A stretch of DNA of 64,000 nt, from the NCBI RefSeq assembly GCF_000496575.1, contig NZ_AYKT01000007.1, positions 1-64,000 of the forward strand. Reading direction: 5' to 3'. Source of the DNA: Geobacillus thermodenitrificans subsp. thermodenitrificans DSM 465 (GTDB lineage: Bacteria > Bacillota > Bacilli > Bacillales > Anoxybacillaceae). The notes under the pieces are model-generated. The model was not told the DNA's origin. It was given only the letters and a program-made list of their open reading frames with translations, and did no database searches. Shown here in pieces: positions 42,333 to 49,849 of the stretch (positions are counted from its first letter, which is position 1; each line of letters begins with the position of its first letter). The position numbers and the translations under genes were made by a program.

Positions 42333-42878
42333 CTAATTGTCCGTTGGTTTTACCCCGCACATTTTAAGTACATAAACAAGAGCTAAAGGTATAACACTCA
42401 TATTTTTTAGAAAGTATACGCAGGCATCATATGCAGCAGTTGGTTCAGCCGGTTTTATATCTAACCACTCGAGTGTTGAAGTAAAAAGTCCGCTGATTAA
42501 AATGATTAGTAAATTTCCTAACCCAGTTAATAGTACGATGAATACGATCATTTGGCTGATAAATCCATAAGGCCAATTCTTATTAAAGTAGGTAGAGCAA
42601 GATTGCATAAGTTTATCCCAAAATTGTTTTTCCTTTAGTTCGTTAAGATTACTTTTTGACATTAAACTTATCATCATTAGGAAGAGAAAGACTCTAGTCA
42701 ATGTAACAATCACCTCTAACCAAATGGGTGATTCATCCATCAACATTTGAAATGCACGACTGAGGGAAGGGACTAGTGATATCAATAGTAAGGATAAATG
42801 ACTGTAGAAAAATAGGATAGATGCTCCGAAAGTTTCCAGCCCGATTTTTCCATATTTTAAAACGTCAGAAATTCTCAT
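42333..42878 (-). CDS. Hypothetical four-span membrane protein
   Basis: A 181-residue protein with about four hydrophobic segments (around residues 19-38, 54-72, 105-128, 158-173), e.g. FISQMIVFIVLLTGLGNLLI. I do not recognise a family. It is AT-rich and divergent from the marR gene; the 159-base gap between them holds a long palindrome, so MarR probably regulates it. This arrangement is typical of a MarR repressor and its membrane target, possibly for export or stress defence. Confidence 0.7.
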   Translation of the reverse strand: MRISDVLKYGKIGLETFGASILFFYSHLSLLLISLVPSLSRAFQMLMDESPIWLEVIVTLTRVFLFLMMISLMSKSNLNELKEKQFWDKLMQSCSTYFNKNWPYGFISQMIVFIVLLTGLGNLLIILISGLFTSTLEWLDIKPAEPTAAYDACVYFLKNMSVIPLALVYVLKMCGVKPTDN

Positions 42879-42979
42879 AATATCATTCCTTCATGGGAAA
42901 CCAAATCTAATAGTAATACACTTATATTGAACTAACTTAATTGGCATTTTCTATATTATTATTTATACATTAATTTGTA

Positions 42980-43018
42980 ATTACCTCTAAAATTGAGTAT
43001 CTCTATTTTAGAGGTAAT
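42980..43018. promoter_or_regulatory. Long palindrome, probable MarR operator
   Basis: ATTACCTCTAAAAT (42980-42993) and ATTTTAGAGGTAAT (43005-43018) are perfect 14-base inverted arms around an 11-base spacer. A further partial half site, ATTTTAGTTAGGGGTAAT, runs into the marR start. It lies between the divergent membrane-protein and marR genes, where an autoregulating MarR repressor would bind. Confidence 0.7.
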
Positions 43019-43037
43019 GTTATTTTAGTTAGGGGTA

Positions 43038-43508
43038 ATGAACTTGTCAACGATAAATAATCAATCAAATGAACAAAGGTCGATAAATTTGGGAAAAGAG
43101 TTCAGTTTGGCTTTAATTATGTTTCATCAAACGGTAGCAGAAAGAGTGGGGTTGAATTTAACAGATTATAAAGTATTGGGAATCATCCCATTTGAAGGAT
43201 TGACCGCTGGGGAAATAGCATCAATAACAGGCTTGTCAACGGGCATGGTGACAACAGTTGTGGACAGGCTTGAAAAGAAGAATTTTGTATATAGGGATAG
43301 AGATCCAGACGATAGGCGAAAGGTGATTATTAAAGCAAATTTTGAAAAAATAGGCTCTGAATTAGGGCCATATTTCCAATCATTTGGACAGGAAATAGGG
43401 AAGGTTGTATCTAAGTATAGTCCAGCAGAAATGGAAGTAATAAATGATTATATTAGGAAAACTACTGAAGTATTTAAGCGGGAAACGAAGAAAATAAAAC
43501 AAAAATAA
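43038..43508 (+). CDS. MarR family transcriptional regulator
   Basis: A 156-residue winged-helix repressor. The helix-turn-helix reads GLTAGEIASITGLSTGMVTT and the wing RDPDDRRKVIIKA, both typical of MarR. ATG behind AGGGGTA. It probably controls itself and the divergent membrane-protein gene through the palindrome between them; the ligand is unknown. AT-rich, part of the block after rlmH. Confidence 0.88.
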   Translation: MNLSTINNQSNEQRSINLGKEFSLALIMFHQTVAERVGLNLTDYKVLGIIPFEGLTAGEIASITGLSTGMVTTVVDRLEKKNFVYRDRDPDDRRKVIIKANFEKIGSELGPYFQSFGQEIGKVVSKYSPAEMEVINDYIRKTTEVFKRETKKIKQK

Positions 43509-43535
43509 TGTTCTGTGCATTTTTGTGAACTGTAC

Positions 43536-43680
43536 CATAATTATTCGTAAAGCTGGATATAGAGGTGAGATCCACTTTCGACCTCCGTGTGGAAAAAACA
43601 AGTAGATGTGCTTTGTTATTTGTATACACATAAATAGAGACACCATTACTTGGGATATTAAACAGATACTTACTATCGTT
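43536..43680 (+). pseudogene. Broken partial copy of the polysaccharide deacetylase
   Basis: The stretch from about 43540 is strongly similar to 41866-42004 of the intact deacetylase gene, covering IRKAGYSGEIDFRPPYG through DTITWDI. It has single-base losses that break the frame, and no start. It ends abruptly near 43680. This marks a past tandem copy or a recombination scar at the right end of the AT-rich block. The rest of 43681-43837 holds no gene I can support. Confidence 0.8.
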
Positions 43681-43814
43681 GCCAAAAATGATGTGTTTCC
43701 GCTGCTCGCTCTACCTATCAGTTATTTTTCTCCCTTGAGTCTTGACCTTCTCGACAATGGCGACGAGGTAGTTGTTGATGTCTGTTTCCCATCATTCACA
43801 ACATTGGGCGGGAG

Positions 43815-43850
43815 AAAACGAAAAGGGAGTTGCTTCGCTACGCAACTCCC
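43815..43850 (-). terminator. Diguanylate cyclase gene terminator
   Basis: GGGAGTTGC (43825-43833) pairs with GCAACTCCC (43842-43850). On the minus strand it is followed by TTTTCGTTTTC. The stop codon lies inside the loop. Confidence 0.75.
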
Positions 43851-45076
43851 CCGCATTGGGCCGATATTTTATTTTTGCCGCTTTCTTTCGAACGGAGCAA
43901 TAAGTGATCCGCATAGACGTATGCCTTTTCGAGTGATGTCGTTCCTCCTGTCTGGAAAAAGTAGAGACCGAATGATGATGTGTAAGCAATTGGACGTTTG
44001 GCCGTTCCGTCATCGACCAACACCGTGCTGTGGCGTACAGTTTCCCGCATCTTTTCGACAAGCTGAACACTTTCTTCAAATGTGCGATGGCGCAAAAACA
44101 TGGTAAACTCTTCCCCACCGCTGCGGAACAAAAAATCGTCCTCTTTAAGAAACTGTTTCAATGTCAAGGCAAAGTGGCGAATGACTTCATCGCCGACGGC
44201 GTGGTTGTACGTGTCATTAATCGCTTTAAAATTGTCGATATCAGCAACGACAACGCCAATCCATTCCCCTGTTCCATTTAACTTGGCAATCGTCTGGTCC
44301 ATGTAGGCTCGGTTATGAACACCGGTCAGAAAATCGGTATATGCCATTCTTTCAAACTGATCGCGTTCTAGTTTATGCTGGATGCTTTGCGATTTGGAAA
44401 AGAATGAGCAGCTGACGAAGTAATTGAGCAAAAACAAACTCAAGAGCATATCCCAGCGCTGTTCTTGCAAAAAGAGAAATAACAGGCCATTTGTCAGTAC
44501 GGTTTTTCCTATATCCATCCAGCTTCTTGTCTTAATAAAATCCAGTGCTTCACGCTTTGTGCGAATGTCGCCGGTTATGTAAAAGATTACGATGAGACAG
44601 CAATCAGTCAAAAAGGAAACGATGATGACGAGTAGAAACATAAGCAGCCAAAAGCCGATGAACGGAACAGACTGAAACCACGGATGAAGGAGATTATATA
44701 AGGCAAACGCCAGTGAATTGAATGTTACAAAAGAACCGATATTGTACAATGTATGCAGCCATTCATCCGGCTCCGCTGTTTTCAAATATTTTTTTGTCAC
44801 ATGTTCAGTGAGACGAAATAATGTTTCAAAAATAAACAGTCCGAGCGGGCCGGCAAATAAGGCGAACGATAAGCTGTAGTTAATGCCGTAATCAACCGGG
44901 ATATTGTTTTTCGTTTTGTCGACGACGCGCAAGTGAGAATATAAGCTAGAAAACAGCCAGTAAAATAGCAGGGCGATGACATACGTACGATCGAAGGAAA
45001 TCGGCTTTGACACAAAGGCAACGGCGATTGAAACGAAAAAAACAGCAAAAATAATCGGTCGTGCTCGGAGTAACAT
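43838..45076 (-). CDS. Membrane diguanylate cyclase (GGDEF domain)
   Basis: A 412-residue protein with about six N-terminal membrane spans (residues 1-230) and a C-terminal GGDEF domain that makes cyclic di-GMP. The active-site signature is GGEEF in FRSGGEEFTMFL, with the metal/substrate block VVVADIDNFKAINDTYNHAVGDEV, so it should be active. The usual inhibitory RxxD site upstream is LKED here, so product inhibition may be missing. AGGAGAGGG precedes the ATG. It has a long structured leader. With the HD-GYP protein at 236-1297 it is the second c-di-GMP-family gene in the window. Confidence 0.92.
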   Translation of the reverse strand: MLLRARPIIFAVFFVSIAVAFVSKPISFDRTYVIALLFYWLFSSLYSHLRVVDKTKNNIPVDYGINYSLSFALFAGPLGLFIFETLFRLTEHVTKKYLKTAEPDEWLHTLYNIGSFVTFNSLAFALYNLLHPWFQSVPFIGFWLLMFLLVIIVSFLTDCCLIVIFYITGDIRTKREALDFIKTRSWMDIGKTVLTNGLLFLFLQEQRWDMLLSLFLLNYFVSCSFFSKSQSIQHKLERDQFERMAYTDFLTGVHNRAYMDQTIAKLNGTGEWIGVVVADIDNFKAINDTYNHAVGDEVIRHFALTLKQFLKEDDFLFRSGGEEFTMFLRHRTFEESVQLVEKMRETVRHSTVLVDDGTAKRPIAYTSSFGLYFFQTGGTTSLEKAYVYADHLLLRSKESGKNKISAQCGGVA

Positions 45077-45084
45077 CTCAGCCC

Positions 45085-45300
45085 TCTCCTATGATCTGAC
45101 CTCTGACGACTTTGGCGTTGGCGAAGCCATGCTAAAAAAGGAGGGCCACCTATATGCCAGTGGCCTTAAACAAAAATATACGTCATTAAAAAACGGTGAA
45201 TAGCCCATTTAGAAGCTGGTGTTTTTACGGCACTAGTATATTCACGATTAGAACCAACGGCCATCTCGTTAAATCTATTATAGTATTATATATCCAATTC
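45085..45300 (-). promoter_or_regulatory. Long structured leader of the diguanylate cyclase gene
   Basis: Read on the minus strand, overlapping TATAAT-like hexamers near 45280-45292 are followed by two hairpins with U-tracts. The first pairs GTGAATA with TATTCAC and is followed by CGTTTTTT (about 45187-45247). The second pairs GGCCAC with GTGGCC and is followed by CTCCTTTTTT (about 45134-45166). About 60 bases later comes AGGAGAGGG and the ATG. Terminators inside a 5' leader suggest attenuation, e.g. a riboswitch, but I do not recognise a class; it does not fit the c-di-GMP-I core. Confidence 0.45.
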
Positions 45301-45694
45301 TGAAAATAGAAAAAATGCCATTTATTTTCACCTTTTTTCCACAAAATTTGACATCTATTGAATCATATATACCTGAAGCCGCTATTCGTTCCTTGAAAAA
45401 CGGTATAGCTGGATATCGGTTTTTTCGTATATAATATGGGCAATGAAAGGGACAGGGTTAGACATCGATGTTTTCCGTCTGTAAAGAAAGCGCGATGTGA
45501 GCGTTTCTAGGGACGGTCTTTCACTATTTGCCGTACAAGAGCATTTCCCAAAAGGGTAGTGAAAAACGGTCAAATAGAGGAAAAATGATTGAACGTTGTG
45601 CCATGCGAGCCACCGACCAGTTTCATAGTCGGTTGTTTCAAGCTGTTGTTTTGGCGTGTTTCGCTTTGTTTCATCATTTGGAGGAGGAAAAAAG
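45301..45694. other. Intergenic region before glycerate kinase
   Basis: No gene is supported here. A lone TATAAT lies at 45430-45435 without a good -35. TTTCACTA (45519-45526) and TAGTGAAA (45557-45564) form inverted arms, with CTATTTG and CAAATAG just beyond in the same sense, so the region 45519-45577 is a compound inverted repeat. It could be an operator for glxK. Together with 45077-45300 it holds the divergent control regions. Confidence 0.4.
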
Positions 45695-46849
45695 ATGAAA
45701 ATTGTTATTGCCCCAGATTCGTTTAAAGAGAGCCTTTCAGCACTTGAAGTCGCTGAGGCGGTCGAACGCGGGTTTCGGATGGTGTTTCCGGAAGCTGAAT
45801 ACGTGAAGGTGCCGATGGCTGATGGTGGAGAAGGAACTGTGCAGTCACTCGTTGACGCGACCGGCGGCCGCATCGTGGAAGTCGAAGTGACCGGTCCGCT
45901 CGGTGAGCCGGTTTTGGCGTTTTTCGGCTTGCTGGGCGACGGGAAGACAGCAGTGATTGAGATGGCGGCCGCCTCAGGATTGCATCTTGTCCCGCGCGAC
46001 CGGCGCAATCCGTTAGTGACGACGACGCGAGGGACAGGGGAACTGATCCGCGCCGCGCTTGACGCTGGCGCTAACCATCTTATCATCGGCCTCGGCGGCA
46101 GCGCGACAAACGACGGCGGCGCCGGCATGGTGCAGGCGCTTGGCGGGCGGCTTTTAGATCGCGACGGACGCGACATTGGGCCAGGCGGCGGGGCGCTCGC
46201 CGATTTGCAGGCGATTGACCTTTCCGAGCTCGATCCACGCCTCAAGAGTGTCCGTATTGATGTGGCTTGCGACGTTGATAACCCGTTGACTGGCGCAAAA
46301 GGGGCATCTGCCATTTTCGGGCCGCAAAAAGGGGCGACACCGGACATGGTGGCAATCCTCGACCGAAACTTAGCCCATTACGCCGACATGATCAGACGCG
46401 AACTTGGCAAACAAGTGGGCGACATCCCAGGCGCTGGCGCGGCCGGCGGCTTAGGTGCAGGGTTGCTCGCATTTCTTCCGGCTGAATTAAAGCGTGGCGT
46501 CGATATTGTGATCGAAACGGTCCAGCTCGCGGAGCGCGTCAAAGGGGCGGATCTCGTCATCACCGGCGAAGGGCGAATTGATGGACAGACGGTATTTGGC
46601 AAAACGCCGATTGGCGTCGCCAAGACAGCGAAGCGGTTCGGCGTCCCGGTCATCGGCATCGCCGGCTCACTAGGCGACGACAGCACAGCTGTGTTGGACC
46701 ATGGTATTGACGCGCTATTTACGATTGTCCCAGGTGTCGTGCCGCTTGAGCAAGCGCTTGAGCAAGCAGAACGTTATGTGACGCAAACCGCGCGACATAT
46801 TGCCTCTGTGTATCGCCTTGGACAAATAGGAAAAACATCTTCTCTTTGA
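45695..46849 (+). CDS. glxK: Glycerate kinase (GlxK family)
   Basis: Phosphorylates D-glycerate, feeding it into lower glycolysis. It has 384 residues of the GlxK/Gly_kinase family: MKIVIAPDSFKESLSALEVA at the start, the Gly-rich GLGGSATNDGGAGMVQALGG, ADGGEGTVQSLVDATGG, and VITGEGRIDGQTVFGKTPIG near the C-terminus. ATG behind GGAGGAGG. No other glycerate genes are adjacent, so it appears to stand alone. Confidence 0.95.
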   Translation: MKIVIAPDSFKESLSALEVAEAVERGFRMVFPEAEYVKVPMADGGEGTVQSLVDATGGRIVEVEVTGPLGEPVLAFFGLLGDGKTAVIEMAAASGLHLVPRDRRNPLVTTTRGTGELIRAALDAGANHLIIGLGGSATNDGGAGMVQALGGRLLDRDGRDIGPGGGALADLQAIDLSELDPRLKSVRIDVACDVDNPLTGAKGASAIFGPQKGATPDMVAILDRNLAHYADMIRRELGKQVGDIPGAGAAGGLGAGLLAFLPAELKRGVDIVIETVQLAERVKGADLVITGEGRIDGQTVFGKTPIGVAKTAKRFGVPVIGIAGSLGDDSTAVLDHGIDALFTIVPGVVPLEQALEQAERYVTQTARHIASVYRLGQIGKTSSL

Positions 46850-46968
46850 TGTTTTGGGAGAGTCACTTTTTAGCGAAATCGTGCTCTCAGAAGAAGGAGC
46901 ACTCTAAAATAGAGAGATATATCCAAAAATCCCCTTTCCCTAAGGATATTGCATGACGTACGTATGTA

Positions 46969-47000
46969 GAAAAAGGTGTCCCGTTATTGTTTGGGACACC
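46969..47000 (-). terminator. manA terminator
   Basis: GGTGTCCC (46975-46982) pairs with GGGACACC (46993-47000). On the minus strand T5 follows. It lies between the convergent glxK and manA genes. Confidence 0.8.
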
Positions 47001-47008
47001 TCTCTTGT

Positions 47009-47971
47009 TTATTTGCTTGTCCGTGGCCAAGAGGCAATGGCTTCAAGTGTGCCACGAATCGCAAACCGGCCGAATTGGTGCGGCAAAATAAAATGGTCGC
47101 CTTGGCGGATCGGGTATGTACGCTCGCCGTGAACAAGCTCGCCCTCCCCTTGAAGGATGCTGACGATGAGAAATGGCTTCGTCTGCTCCCACTCGGCTTC
47201 TCCATGGACATGCCATTTTTGGACGCCAAAGTAGTCACCCTCCACAAAGGTCGTCACGGTTGCGCCAGGCATGTTGGCGACATGGGGCTGGACATCAGTG
47301 TCGCGATGCGGGACAGTGGTGACGTCAATGGCTTTCTCTAAGTGGAGCTCACGCTTCCGCCCTTGGCTGTCGACGCGGTCGTAATCGTAGACGCGATAAG
47401 TCGTGTCAGAGCTTTGCTGCGTCTCGAGAACAAGCGTCCCCTCACAGAGGGCGTGAATCGTGCCGCTCGGGACATAGAAGAAGTCGCCGGGATGGATCGG
47501 CACTTTCCGCAGCAAACGATCCCATTCTCCCGCCTCCATCATGGCGCGCAGCTCTTCTTTCGTTTGGGCATAATGGCCGTAAATTAACTGGGCGCCCGGC
47601 TTGCAGTCGATAATGTACCAACATTCTGTCTTACCGAGCTCCCCACCTTCGTTTGTTTTTGCATAGTCGTCATCCGGATGGACTTGGACGGACAAATCGG
47701 CGTTGGCGTCTAAAATTTTCGTCAGCAACGGAAAGCGATCGGATGGAAAATTGCCGAACAAGTCGCGGCGCTCTTCCCATAGCTGTCCAAGCGTCATCCC
47801 TTGAAACGGCCCGCGGGCGACAACCGTCTGTCCGTGCGGATGGGCCGATACAGCCCAACATTCCCCTGTTTGCGATGACGGGATATCGTAGCCGAACCGT
47901 TCGGCGAGCTTCGTGCCGCCCCAAATGCGCTCTTGGAAGACAGGAGTGAGAAAAATCGGTTCTTGATGCAT
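47009..47971 (-). CDS. manA: Mannose-6-phosphate isomerase, class I
   Basis: Zinc enzyme interconverting mannose 6-phosphate and fructose 6-phosphate, 320 residues (the short Bacillus type). Cupin zinc motifs: VQVHPDDDYA and GKTECWYIID; the catalytic region is FFYVPSGTIHALCEGTLVLE. The start at MHQEPIF follows a G-rich ribosome site. No PTS or sugar genes adjoin it; the gene is single, between terminators. Confidence 0.95.
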   Translation of the reverse strand: MHQEPIFLTPVFQERIWGGTKLAERFGYDIPSSQTGECWAVSAHPHGQTVVARGPFQGMTLGQLWEERRDLFGNFPSDRFPLLTKILDANADLSVQVHPDDDYAKTNEGGELGKTECWYIIDCKPGAQLIYGHYAQTKEELRAMMEAGEWDRLLRKVPIHPGDFFYVPSGTIHALCEGTLVLETQQSSDTTYRVYDYDRVDSQGRKRELHLEKAIDVTTVPHRDTDVQPHVANMPGATVTTFVEGDYFGVQKWHVHGEAEWEQTKPFLIVSILQGEGELVHGERTYPIRQGDHFILPHQFGRFAIRGTLEAIASWPRTSK

Positions 47972-48043
47972 ATCGTTCCCCCCCAAAAACAGTAAAAATT
48001 ACGGTGATCCTGTCTTCATCTTACCATGAAATACACCGTCGGC

Positions 48044-48087
48044 AAACGAAAATGATGAGGGGGAACGAACATACGATCCCCCTCATC
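48044..48087 (-). terminator. Terminator of the Rieske-FAD oxidoreductase gene
   Basis: GATGAGGGGG (48054-48063) pairs perfectly with CCCCCTCATC (48078-48087). On the minus strand ATTTTCGTTT follows. Confidence 0.75.
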
Positions 48088-48138
48088 AAGAAAAAAGAAC
48101 ATTTCGCTCCCATGTATAGATACACAGGAAGTAGCACA

Positions 48139-49665
48139 TCAAGACGATTCATCGAGTTCAATACGTGTCAACGGCTGCTTCGCCGGGCCTTCGACGACGT
48201 CACCATCGATCGAAAAGCGCGAGCCATGGCAAGGACAGTCCCACGTCCGGTCGCCGCTGTTCCATTCAAGTTCACAGCCCATATGAGTGCACGTCGTGTC
48301 GACGACATGAAGTGTCCCGTTCTCGTCTTTGTAGGCGCCGGCTCGTTTCCCATTGACCGAGACGACCGCTCCCTCCCCGCGCGCCAAGTCTTGCGGCCGG
48401 CGGATGGCCGGCTCGATTTTGCCAGCCAATAAATGTTTGGCGACATCAAGGTTTGTTGTGAAAAACTGCTTCACACTCGGGTCAGCGTAAAAACGCGACG
48501 GGGAGTACAAGTCGCGATATTGATTGTCGCGGCCGAGAATGAGGTCAGACAGCAACATCCCTGCGGTAGTCCCGTTTGTCATCCCCCATTTCCGGTATCC
48601 TGTCGCGACATAAATGTTTGGTGCATCGGCTGTCATCGGTCCAATATATGGCATTTTATCAAGCGTCGTCAAGTCTTGGGCCGACCAGCGGTAACGGATG
48701 TCTTTCACCGTAAACAGCTGCGAGGCAAACGAGGAAAGCGCCTCATAATGTCGCATCGTCGGTACCCCTTGGCCGGTTTTATGGTTTTCCCCGCCGATGA
48801 GAATAAGTGTCTCACCGTTCGCCGCGGCGGAACGGACCGAGCGCTTCGGGTTATCGGCGCTTAAATACATACCGCCAGGATAAGGTTCAGTAATCGTCAC
48901 TCCTAACACGTATGACCGCTCAGCATACATGCGGGAAAAGTAAAACCCGCCGTCATAAAACGGAAAGTGGGAACAGACGGCGACATGGTCACATTCCACT
49001 CGCTTTTTGTCGCGCGTCACGACGGACAGCCGCTTCCCTTGCTCGATGTCGGCGACCGGCGTGTATTCGTAAATCGCGACTCCTGCCTTTGTCATGGCAT
49101 CGACAAGTTTGACTAAATATTTGAGCGGGTGAAACTGGGCTTGTCGCTTCATCACAACCGCCGCTTTCACCGGCAGCGGGAGCGGGATGGACTCAACGAA
49201 AGCGCCGTCGATACCGAGCCGCTCATATGCCTCCCACTCTTTTACTAACTTTTGAAATGAAGAGGAAGATGTCGTATAAATGTAGGCGTCTTGTTCGCAA
49301 AAGTCGCAGTCGATCTCATGCTGTTCAACCGTGCGGCGAATGAAGCCAAGCGCATCCATGCAGGCGTCATAATAAAGACGCGCTTTCTCCTTGCCGAAAT
49401 GGTTGAGAAACTCATCGTATACTAGATCATGCTGGGCGGTAATTTTCGCCGTCGTGTGGCCCGTCGTCCCGTTGAGCAGCCGATCGGCTTCAAGAAGGGC
49501 AACACGTGCTCCTTGCGTCGCCAGCAAATAAGCGGTTGTAATGCCAGAAATGCCGCCACCGACGACCACGACATCGACGGAAATGTCTCCATCAAGCTTC
49601 GGAAAAGACGGAAGTGAGACAGAATCGCGCCAGTACGGTTCAACGATAGAAGGAAGGGATGACAT
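48139..49665 (-). CDS. FAD-dependent oxidoreductase with C-terminal Rieske domain
   Basis: A 508-residue fusion: an N-terminal DAO-type FAD domain (VDVVVVGGGISGITTAYLLA, then GATVALLEADRL-like sequence) and a C-terminal Rieske [2Fe-2S] domain with CTHMGCELEW and CPCHGSRFSIDG supplying the Cys and His ligands. The substrate is not known; similar fusions occur widely in Bacillaceae and act on amines or amino acids in some annotations. Start at MSSLPSIVEPYW, seven bases after AAGGAGG. Divergent from the regulator gene at 49850. Confidence 0.92.
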   Translation of the reverse strand: MSSLPSIVEPYWRDSVSLPSFPKLDGDISVDVVVVGGGISGITTAYLLATQGARVALLEADRLLNGTTGHTTAKITAQHDLVYDEFLNHFGKEKARLYYDACMDALGFIRRTVEQHEIDCDFCEQDAYIYTTSSSSFQKLVKEWEAYERLGIDGAFVESIPLPLPVKAAVVMKRQAQFHPLKYLVKLVDAMTKAGVAIYEYTPVADIEQGKRLSVVTRDKKRVECDHVAVCSHFPFYDGGFYFSRMYAERSYVLGVTITEPYPGGMYLSADNPKRSVRSAAANGETLILIGGENHKTGQGVPTMRHYEALSSFASQLFTVKDIRYRWSAQDLTTLDKMPYIGPMTADAPNIYVATGYRKWGMTNGTTAGMLLSDLILGRDNQYRDLYSPSRFYADPSVKQFFTTNLDVAKHLLAGKIEPAIRRPQDLARGEGAVVSVNGKRAGAYKDENGTLHVVDTTCTHMGCELEWNSGDRTWDCPCHGSRFSIDGDVVEGPAKQPLTRIELDESS

Positions 49666-49849
49666 ACGTAGGCCTCCTTGCATGCCAATATTGTTTTCTG
49701 TAGTTTGCTCTTTGCCATGGCCTGTTATTCCACATATCCACAACCGCTTTCTTTTTTTGGCAATCGTCCGCAAGGAGAATGAAAGATGATACAATAGAAA
49801 TGGAGAAACAAGACTGTTTTGCAAAAATAATGTTAAAGGAAGATTGGGA

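Noticed and set aside
40569-43700. An intact SCC-type mobile element after rlmH
   Set aside because: No ccr recombinase or integrase gene is present in the window, so only a scar or island can be claimed.
45085-45300. A c-di-GMP-I riboswitch before the diguanylate cyclase
   Set aside because: The conserved core sequences of that class are not visible; only an unclassified structured leader is supported.
45382-46347. A 321-codon open frame on the minus strand opposite glycerate kinase
   Set aside because: Composition is an Ala/Ser/Pro-rich shadow of the GC-rich glxK coding strand; no family features.
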